Assembly (NCBI RefSeq): GCF_001113365.1 | Contig: NZ_CKYA01000008.1 | Coordinates: 12,745 to 76,744, forward strand | DNA from: Streptococcus pneumoniae | GTDB taxonomy: Bacteria > Bacillota > Bacilli > Lactobacillales > Streptococcaceae | Length of the DNA stretch: 64,000 nt | Direction of reading: 5' to 3' | Shown: positions 39,611 through 48,200 of the stretch, piece after piece | How the letters are laid out: every line of letters starts with the position of its first letter | How positions within the stretch are numbered: the stretch's first letter is position 1 | The notes under the pieces: model-generated | What the model saw: the letters and a program-made list of their open reading frames with translations, nothing else | The model's database searches: none | What the model was told of the DNA's origin: nothing | Program-made: the position numbers and the translations under genes

Positions 39611-40510
39611 TTATAAATATTTTTTGACATCCTCTTGCCATTCCTCTGTCAATTTCTTTACTAGAAATCCATCTCCAATTAGCTTCGCAAATGTTTTAGA
39701 AGACTGATAAAATGATTCAGCTAAACTAAAATCTCTTTCTTCTCTTAATGCTTGCTTCCACAAAAACATAAATACAAGAGGTTTCTTTTGATAATCTTGA
39801 GTTTTATCCATAATTTCTTGTAAACACGATAGATAATCATTAAAACAATCAGTTACTCCTACCTTTTCAAGACAACACATTCCTGAAATAAGAGTATCTC
39901 TAATTATAAAGTAATTCTCTATTTGAGTTATCTTCTTCTGTCCCAAAAGCAAGAACATTAGCTTTTCGATTTGATTTATAAATTTGGCAAGATCTTTTCT
40001 AATGAGCATTTGATAAAAAAACAAACGAACCAACAACATATCATTTATTGAATAAGCTTCTTTTTCTATAATCTGAGGAATATGTTCCTCAAGTATTAAC
40101 TCTGCATATTCAGGCCTTCTAGTTCTAGAAGTATCCAAACACGCCTGCAATACTTCACATGCTAATTGTTCTTCTTTAGGAAGATTATCAAAGTATGTTT
40201 TATAAATCTCTTCCAAACACGCTTCCTTCTTATCGTACTCCTCTTCTTTACCATAGATTGGTTCACGTAAAATCTGGTATTTCAATTCTAAATAAGCAGA
40301 AGGAAGAGCTGAAAAATCCGGCATAAGGCTATAAGCTGGAACTCCTAGCCGGCGAGCAATATAGTCTAACTTGGGCAAACTCGGTTGCGAAGCTCCACTT
40401 TCAATTCGCGACAGTTGACGAACTGTCAGTTCTTGCTCATCTCCACAAAAATCTGGACGACTAACTCCTTTTTCTATCCGAATCTCTTTAATTTTTTGAC
40501 CAATTAACAT
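39611..40510 (-). CDS. PlcR-like XRE/TPR transcriptional regulator
   Basis: 299 residues: an XRE helix-turn-helix at about 4-58 (QELTVRQLSRIESGASQPS) and a helical C-terminal part with TPR-like spacing, as in RRNPP regulators that bind short peptides. It is distinct in sequence from TprA at 2846. It lies directly upstream of, and on the same strand as, the toxin-less ABC cluster, separated by a terminator and a promoter, so it is the obvious candidate to control it. No Phr-like peptide gene is visible next to it; the ligand may be encoded elsewhere. Several Cys residues (CCLEK, CFNDYLSC) are unusual for this family. Confidence 0.85.
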   Translation of the reverse strand: MLIGQKIKEIRIEKGVSRPDFCGDEQELTVRQLSRIESGASQPSLPKLDYIARRLGVPAYSLMPDFSALPSAYLELKYQILREPIYGKEEEYDKKEACLEEIYKTYFDNLPKEEQLACEVLQACLDTSRTRRPEYAELILEEHIPQIIEKEAYSINDMLLVRLFFYQMLIRKDLAKFINQIEKLMFLLLGQKKITQIENYFIIRDTLISGMCCLEKVGVTDCFNDYLSCLQEIMDKTQDYQKKPLVFMFLWKQALREERDFSLAESFYQSSKTFAKLIGDGFLVKKLTEEWQEDVKKYL

Positions 40511-40581
40511 CAGACGCCTCCTCTTCTACCTGCTTCGAAAAATACTGTGAAACTTAAAAAATTGTAACGGCTACATCTTTC

Positions 40582-41142
40582 CTACTCATAAGATTTCATA
40601 GCTTCTTCCACTTCTGCCAAGGTGACTCCAAACAACTCTAGGCGTTTGAGGAGTTGCTTGCCGTTGGAATAGCCGATTCGGAGAGCCTCTCCTAGATATT
40701 CTCGTCGCTTACGGCTGTCTGCCCCTGCTAGAAAGCCAAGGCGAATCAAATCGCTACGACTGATGTCAAACTGACTCTCATGATCAAATTGTTCTGTCAC
40801 CTGAGCTATAGCCGTTTTCAGGTCTTCATAGCTGGCATGCTCAATCCCCAGAGAACGCCCCTTGGTTTTGGATTTAGGAGCAGCTTCATCTCGCTTGAGA
40901 AAGGCATGCTGAACCGTTGGAATGGCCGTCATGATCATACGCCGAATCCGCTCCCCATTAAAATCTGGATCTGTAAAAACAATGACTCCATGACGTTGGT
41001 GCAGGCGCTGAATCCGCTCTATATCCTGCTCATTGATGGCAGAACCTCGTGTCTCATAGGTCTCTACATCGAAATAGCGTTTGAGATTGGCCGTATCATC
41101 ACGCCCTTCAACCACGATGACTTGGGAAATTTTCTCTTTCAT
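40582..41142 (-). CDS. rnmV: Ribonuclease M5
   Basis: Toprim-domain endonuclease that matures 5S rRNA. 186 residues with the Toprim Glu in VVVEGRDDTANLKRYF and the Asp pair in IVFTDPDFNGERIRR. KTKGRSLGIEHA and the C-terminal RREYLGEALRIGYSNGKQLLKRL are family marks. It begins two bases after the tatD stop, an order (tatD-rnmV, often followed by rsmA) conserved in Firmicutes. Here rsmA is separated from it by ABC cluster 2, which suggests the cluster was inserted into an ancestral tatD-rnmV-rsmA operon. Confidence 0.96.
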   Translation of the reverse strand: MKEKISQVIVVEGRDDTANLKRYFDVETYETRGSAINEQDIERIQRLHQRHGVIVFTDPDFNGERIRRMIMTAIPTVQHAFLKRDEAAPKSKTKGRSLGIEHASYEDLKTAIAQVTEQFDHESQFDISRSDLIRLGFLAGADSRKRREYLGEALRIGYSNGKQLLKRLELFGVTLAEVEEAMKSYE

Positions 41143-41144
41143 AA

Positions 41145-41915
41145 TTAACTTTCCAATCCAAAAATGCGTTCTGCATTTGCAGTCGTTGCTGCCGCTAACT
41201 CTTCGGTCATCATGCCACGCAAGTCAGCGATAAAGTCCACCACATAGCGAGTATAGGCTGTTTTGTTTTCGCGACCACGTTTAGGAACAGGAGCCAAGTA
41301 GGGAGCATCCGTCTCCACCAAAATCTTGTCCAAAGGTAATTTTTTAGCTACTTCTTGGATGTCGGTTGCCTTCTTAAAAGTCACCACTCCTGAGAAGGAA
41401 ATGGTCATACCAAGCGCGACAAATTTCTCCGCCCACTCAAGCGTCCCTGAAAATGAATGCATGATACCACCACGAGGACCAACGCCCTCACTCTTGATAA
41501 TCTCATAGGTATCTTCCAACGCATCACGGGTATGGACAACAAAAGGCAAATCCAAGTCCTTAGACAGCTGAATCTGACGGCGAAAAACCTGCTCCTGCAC
41601 CTCTTTTGGCGCTGTCATCCAATGATAATCCAAACCAATTTCACCCAAGGCAACTACTTTGGGATGCTTGAGCTTACCAAGCAAGTAGGCTTCAATCTCC
41701 TCCGTGTAAGTTCCTGCTTCTGTCGGATGCCAACCGATAGTCGCATAGAGCTGGTCATACTCATCTACCAGCTCCAAGGCACGCTCAATCGTCGGTTCAT
41801 CAAAACCAACAATATTCATCTGTGTCACACCCATCTCAGCAGCCAAGGCAATTTCTTCTGCCTCACGTCCAGCAAATTCTTCTACATTCAAGTGTGTATG
41901 TGTATCAAAAATCAT
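41145..41915 (-). CDS. tatD: TatD-family metal-dependent deoxyribonuclease
   Basis: 256-residue amidohydrolase-like barrel. Metal ligands are seen in FDTHTHLN, ALGEIGLDYHW, FVVHTRDA, IMHSFSGT and LVETDAPYL. TatD proteins are 3'-5' exonucleases in DNA repair. It is transcribed with rnmV. A TATAAT 26 bases before the start (minus strand, TGGTATAAT) gives a short leader with AGAAGAG as ribosome site. Confidence 0.96.
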   Translation of the reverse strand: MIFDTHTHLNVEEFAGREAEEIALAAEMGVTQMNIVGFDEPTIERALELVDEYDQLYATIGWHPTEAGTYTEEIEAYLLGKLKHPKVVALGEIGLDYHWMTAPKEVQEQVFRRQIQLSKDLDLPFVVHTRDALEDTYEIIKSEGVGPRGGIMHSFSGTLEWAEKFVALGMTISFSGVVTFKKATDIQEVAKKLPLDKILVETDAPYLAPVPKRGRENKTAYTRYVVDFIADLRGMMTEELAAATTANAERIFGLES

Positions 41916-41952
41916 CTCTTCTAACCTCGTTTTCTATCTTCTATTATACCAA

Positions 41953-41997
41953 AAAAGAGGAGGGGCACCCAATTTTTCGGTTTCCCTCCTCTCTTTA
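41953..41997 (-). terminator. Terminator between the giant adhesin and tatD
   Basis: On the minus strand AGAGGAGGG...CCCTCCTCTT forms a 9-bp GC-rich stem with a long loop and is followed by TTTTTT. It ends transcription coming from the adhesin gene. Confidence 0.8.
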
Positions 41998-42216
41998 ATA
42001 GAGCTATTCTGCTAGCTTTTCTATCCGATATTGCCCATCTTCTATTCCACAGTTAGAGACAGAAGAGACTGGTTACATTGATAGAATATCCCTTTTCAGC
42101 TAAAGTGTGTGATTATCTTGGGTTCTCTCTTCTCTCACCCATCACTAGGATTGATGATTTCTCCAAATCCCCCTTATAATCTAACTTTAAGTAGAGAATA
42201 GAATTTTCTAGCTGTC
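41998..42216. other. Gap between adhesin stop and terminator
   Basis: About 220 bases with no gene. A TATAAT is present on the plus strand near 42173 but no reading frame follows it. The sequence may be the remnant of an earlier gene or a long 3' untranslated region. Confidence 0.35.
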
Positions 42217-45200
42217 CTATTTTCTACGTCTAGCCTTTCTTCCTAGCAAAGCAAAACCACTGGTTGCCGCCACTAGACCAAGACTAGCAAGTGCTGCACT
42301 TGATGCTGAACCTGTGTTAGGTAATTGTTTTCTAGCAGGTGACTGGTAGGTAACATCTTGCATTGTTCCTGCAGTTGCTTGCGGTGCACTTGTTGCCTGA
42401 GGAGCAGCATTAGGAGCCACTGGTCTCTTAGGAACTGTAACCATGGCAATGGCTTGCACTCCAATCGTTTCTGCTTCCTTCACATCTTCCACAGTTTTCG
42501 CATTTTCAATCTCTTTGAGAGCTGCTTGTTTTTCTGCTTCCACTCTTGCTAAAAGTTCTGCTTTTTCTTTATCAGAAAGCGGTGCGCCTTTGATTTCATC
42601 CTGCTTGTCCTTGGCAGCTTTTTCAATGGCATTTCTAGCTGATTCTTTTTCAGTAGCTAATTGCTTAGAAGCTTGTGATTGAGCTGGGTTTTGTGAACCT
42701 GTGTGAGCTTGTCCGCCTGCCTGGCTACCACCGCCTGCATTCGCATTAGCATCTGAGCTTCCAGTATTGCCTCCCTTATCTCCACCTGGTGTAGTTTCTG
42801 GCTTATACTCTGGTGTAGCTTCTTGAGTTACAGATTCACCTTTCGCAGATTGTTGAACTGTATCTTTTCCTAGAATCGTCACTACTGAACCATCTGGGAA
42901 TGTGATTGTTGCTGTACCATCTCCAGCTACATTGATTGTAGCTCCGTCTAATGCTGAACCATTTGCTTGTAAAATAGCAACCTTAACTTTTTCTTTTTCT
43001 TCATCTGTTAAATGAGTTATATCTTTTACATCTACTCTTTGAGCAGGCGCTTTAACAGTTGATTTTTCAGCAGTCGGTTTAGTGCTATCTTGTGCTTTTG
43101 GATCTTGTGCTACCAATTGATTTCCTGGAATTGTAATAGCTGAACCATCTTTAAAGACGATTGTCGCTGTGCCATCTCCAGCTACTTCAACTTTCACATC
43201 GCTTCCGAATCCATTTGCTTCTACTACAGCTTTTTTAACAGCTTCTTTTTCTGCATCTGTTAATCTTGTAGCCTCTGCTACTTTTGTAGGGTTAGCTGGG
43301 ATGATTACTTTTGTCTTCTCTGCGATTGTTGGTTGCTCTTGTGTTGAAGTTTCCTCTTTTTGAACTACTAGACTGGTTCCTGGAATTGTATTTACCGAAC
43401 CGTCTGAGTATGTCAATGTCGCTGTTCCATCTTTAGATACTGTAACCGTCGCCGCTGGGTTAGTTGCTTGTACTTTAGCTGCTACCTCAGCTTGTTCCTC
43501 AGGTGTTAAGCTGTGAGCATTTCCAACTTCTGTAGTTGCTGGCACCACAGCTGGATTTTGCGCAGCTTGTGTTGAAGCTTCATTGTCAGTATCTTTGGCT
43601 ACTACTAGACTGGTTCCTGGAATTGTGTTTACTGAACCATCTCCATATGTTAGCGTCGCTGTTCCGTCTTTAGATACCTTAACATCTGTCGCCGCTGGAT
43701 TTGCTTCTTTAACCTTAGCTGCTACAGTATCTTGCTCCGCCTGTGTCAAGTTGTGAGTATTTTCAACAGGTACAAAGTTTCCTGGAACTTGCGCCGGATT
43801 CTTCTCTGCATCTGTCTGAACTTTTGGAGTTTCTTGTTTACTTCCTTTTTCAACAAGTTTATCCCCTGTTATTGTATCTACAGATTTATCTGGATAGGTG
43901 ATAACTACTGTTCCATCAGGTCTTACTTCTACCGTAGTTCCTGCTGGGAAGTTGTTCGCTTCTTCAACCGCTTTTTTAACCATAGCTTGTTCTTCTGGTG
44001 TTAACTTCGTAGTATTTCCTACTTGTGTTTTTCCTGGAATAACTGGCTCGGTTCTTGACGCAATTGTTCCTGTCTCTTTGTTAGCTGGCGCTACTAATTT
44101 ATCTTTAGAAATCGTATCGCTTGAACCATCTTTATATGTGATAACAGCTGTTCCATCTGGTTTTACTTCTACTGTTGTTCCATCTGGGAATGTGTTAGCT
44201 CCTTCGATGTTTTGACGAACTTGTTCTCTTTCTCCATCTGAAAGTTTTGCTGGATTTTCCACTTCCACTTTGTTTTCAGGAACTTTCGGTTCGAATTTAG
44301 ATGCTATAGAGCCGTCTGGTTGAACTTCATTTATCTTATGAATACCAGCTTCTTTCGCCGCGTTGATTTCATCTTTAGATTGAGCTTTGTTGATGTCTTC
44401 AATCGCTTTGTCTTTGGCCTTATTGATTTCTTCGATAGCTTTTTGTTTCGCTTCGTCTGATAAATCTTTATTGTTCTTGATTTCGTCAATGCGTTTTTGA
44501 GCTTCTTCTAGTATTTCAGCTTTTGCTTTCGCTTTTTCTTCATCAAGATTTGTCACATCTGGTTTCTTAACTTCTGCATCAGCTTTTGGATCATATTTTT
44601 CAATATTTTCTTTTGCTTGATCTGCGATTTGTTTAGCTGTTCCTGCTGATGATGCTCCGTCAATAGCTTTGTTAGCTTCATCTTTTGCTTTATTGATTTC
44701 TTTTTCAGCTTTTTGTTTTTGATCTTCTGTTAAATCTTTATCTTTCTTGATTTCATCAAGTTTTTTCTTAGCAGCTTCTTCTACTTGTTTTTTAGCATCT
44801 TCTTTCGCCTTAGCAAGATCATTATCTTTATCAGCTGTGCCTAAGGAATCAACTACTTCAACCGGTACTTTTACAGTTACTTTAGTGCCATTCGCTAGTG
44901 TTACTTCCACTTCTGCTTCTTTAGTTCCTGTTTCAGTTATAGTTGGTTTAGAAATAACTTTCGCTGTTAGTCCATCAGCTAGTGCTAATTGTTTTAGGAT
45001 GTCTTCGTCAGTTAAGTCTTTACCTTTTTCTACAGTTACTTTTCCGGACACTAAAGCAGTTTGTAGGTCTAACTCTGGCTTGAAGATACTTGTTGATTGC
45101 CCTTTAGCAGTTTGTGGATTATAAACATCTGCGATTGCTTTCTTACCTTCTTCTGTCGCTTTCGCTATTTCTTCAGGTGTTTTCGCATTGTTAATCTTAT

Positions 45201-48200
45201 CTTCTGCAGCTTTCTTAACTTCATCTACTTTGGCTTTCAAGGCTTCTTTTTCTTTATCAGTTAAAGTTGTATCTCCGCCGATTTCACCTTTTTCTTTGTC
45301 TGCTGCTTCTGTTAAGTCTTTTTTAGCTTGTTCTGGAGTTATTTGATGAACTGCATCGATTGCTTTTTTGCCGTTCTCTACCGCTGTTTTCACTTCGTCC
45401 GTCGTTTTGGCTTCATCAATCTTAGCTTCTTGTTCTCTCTTAACTTTATCAACTTCGGCTTTTGATTTAGCTTTTTCATCTTCACTTAGTTTATCATCTG
45501 CATCGATTTCTGCTTTTTCTTTTGCAGCTGCTTGTGCTAAGTCTGATTTTGCTTGAGCTTTTGCTTTTTCTAATTCTGTTTTGTTAGTAGAGTTTGAGTT
45601 AGAATCGCCTTGCCCATTTTGGTCATTTTGTGAACCTGTTCCGCCTTGTCCGGCTTGGTCACCTTGTGAGCCTGTTCCGCCTTGTCCGGCTTGGTCACCT
45701 TGTGAGCCTGTTCCGCCTTGTCCGGTTTGGTCACCTTGTGAACCTGTTCCGCCTTGTCCAGCTTGGTCACCTTGTGAGCCTGTTCCGCCTTGTCCGGCTT
45801 GGTCGCCTTGTGAGTCTGTTCCGCCTTGTCCGGTTTGGTCACCTTGTGAGCCTGAACCTTCTTGGTTACCTTGATCACTTGTAGTATCAGATTTTTTAGT
45901 TACCTCAACCTTGATTGTTTCGCTCTTACCATCACGTGTTACTGTGACTGAGACTACTGTTTTATCTTGGTCTTGTGTAACTTTGCCAAATTCTACCTTG
46001 TCACCTTCTTTTAACGACTCGCTATTGACTAGTAAGTTTTCTTTGACTTTTTCTTTATCTTCGTCTTTTAAGTCTTGTCCTACTATTGGGGTATTTGGTA
46101 TCTCAATAGGTTTTGCTGGGTCTTTTACACCTACTGTAAATGCTTTGTCTTTTTTAACAACCGGAACTTCTATTGTTTCTTTTGATCCATCTTCGTATGT
46201 TACTTCGACTTCTACTACCTTCGTTCCTGGAGTTTTACCGTCTTTAATAGCACCGTCATTTAAGATTTCTTTCTTAGTTGGTTGTGGTTGTCCCTCTGGA
46301 ACAGTCACCGCGTCTTTAATAGCGGTTTTATCTGCTTCGCTATCAACGTTTGTTGCTGTATTTGGATCTACAGAAATTTCTACCGCTCCGCCTGTTACTG
46401 TTGGAGTTGCTTGCTCAGCATTAGTTTTATGAACAGCATCGATTGCTTTCTTACCTGCTTCTGTTGCAGTTGTTACTTCGTCAGTTGTTGTCGCTTTATC
46501 GATATTTTTTTCTTGTTCTTCCTTAACTTTATCTACTTTGTCTTTTTCAGCTTTCTTTTGATCTTCTGTTAAGGTCTTGTCTGCTTCGATTTCTGCTTTT
46601 TCTTTGTTAGCTGCTTCTGTTAAGTCAGCTTTCGCTTTTTCTTTTGCTTTATCTAATGCTTTTTCTGCTTCTGTCTTAGCCTCTACAGTCTTAGATGCAG
46701 GAAGTTTATTTTGTGATTGGTCAGAATATGTTACAGTTACATTTCCTTGTTCATCTACTGTAATTTGATTATCTTTTAATGTATCATTTGCTTTCTTAAC
46801 TGCTTCTTTTACCGCAGTCTGTTCTTCTGGGGTTAACTTTTTAGGGTCTGTTACTTTTACTTTTTCAGGATCTTTTAGTGGTGATTTCGCTGCTTCTGTT
46901 CCTTCTACTGGAACTTCAATTTCTTTTGAAACACCATCGCGAGTTACGGTTACTTTAACGTATGTCTTACCGTCTTTTTCTGTAATATTTCCGTATGTAA
47001 CAGTCTCATCTTGTTTTAAAGCTTCATTATTAGCTGTTACACTATCCTTGACAATTGCTTTGTCTGTATCTGACAATGCTTCACCTGCCACTGGTATTTT
47101 AGAAATTTTTACTGCATCACTATTTTTAAGAGCCAAAGTAAAGTCTTCAACTTTTCCTGATAAGGCAGTTCGTGCTTCTTGCAATTTAGCTAAGGCATCA
47201 TCCACTTCTGGTTGTGTAGCATCTTGCTTATCATACACTTTTTGAGCATTTGCTAAAGCATCATCGTACGCTTTTTTCTTATCTGCACTTGTTTCTTTAG
47301 CATAAGCTACTGAATTTTTAATCGCATCTGATTCATCAATTTCTGCTTTCAAAGCATCTTTCGATACAGGCACAGCAATTTCTTGCCCTGTTAACTCTTT
47401 AATTGCTTTTGCTAGATTCTCAATTAGAGTAGATACCTCTGATGCATCAGCTGCATTTTCTGGTGCTTCTGTATTCTTATCTGCTACTTTTGAAGCAGCT
47501 TCTTTAGCTTTATCAAAAGCCGTTTTCTTATCTTGATCAGCTGAATTATATTTATCAGAACCCTTAACTTTTTCAGCTTCTGCTACTAATTGTTGTAAAG
47601 AATCCATCTTAGAATCCAAATCTCTTGCAGCATTCACAATACGGTCAAGTTCTTCTTTACCCCCAGCTGCAGCTACTTGTTCTTTCAATTCCGTTTTCTG
47701 AGCATTGTTTAAATGAGTTAAACCATCAATAATATCTTTAGCATCCGTACGGGCTTGCTCACGACTTACTTTTTCTTCTGCATCTTTGAGGATTCTGTCT
47801 AATTGATCTTTTGATGTTGCCTCATCAATCTGTTTTTTATAGTTAGCCTTATCTTCATCTGACAATCCAGGTATTTGGTCAATTTTCTTCTTGTAGTCTT
47901 CTTTTAGCTTGTCAGCTTCAGCTTTTGCTTTATCTGCTTCATTTTTTGCTTTAAGAGTTTCCGCTTCTTTGAGAATTTCTTCAATCTTACTTACAGAATC
48001 AGCACTTTCAATTTTATTTTTAAATTGTTCTACTTTTTCTGGAGTTAAGCTATCTTTAATCTTCTCAATTTGTTCTTTTGCTTTTTCCTTAGCTTTTGCT
48101 AAGTTAGTCGCAGTTGCATCAGTTAAAATTTTATCAAGTAATGATTTTGTATGGTCTAAAGCTTTTCCTTCTGAACCATCTGTATTCTCAGGGTCTGCTA

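Noticed and set aside
45570..45884. Long open frames on other strands across the Gly/Gln repeat (Pro/Cys-rich and Lys/His-rich)
   Set aside because: They are by-products of the 36-bp in-frame repeat of the adhesin gene and have no start signals.
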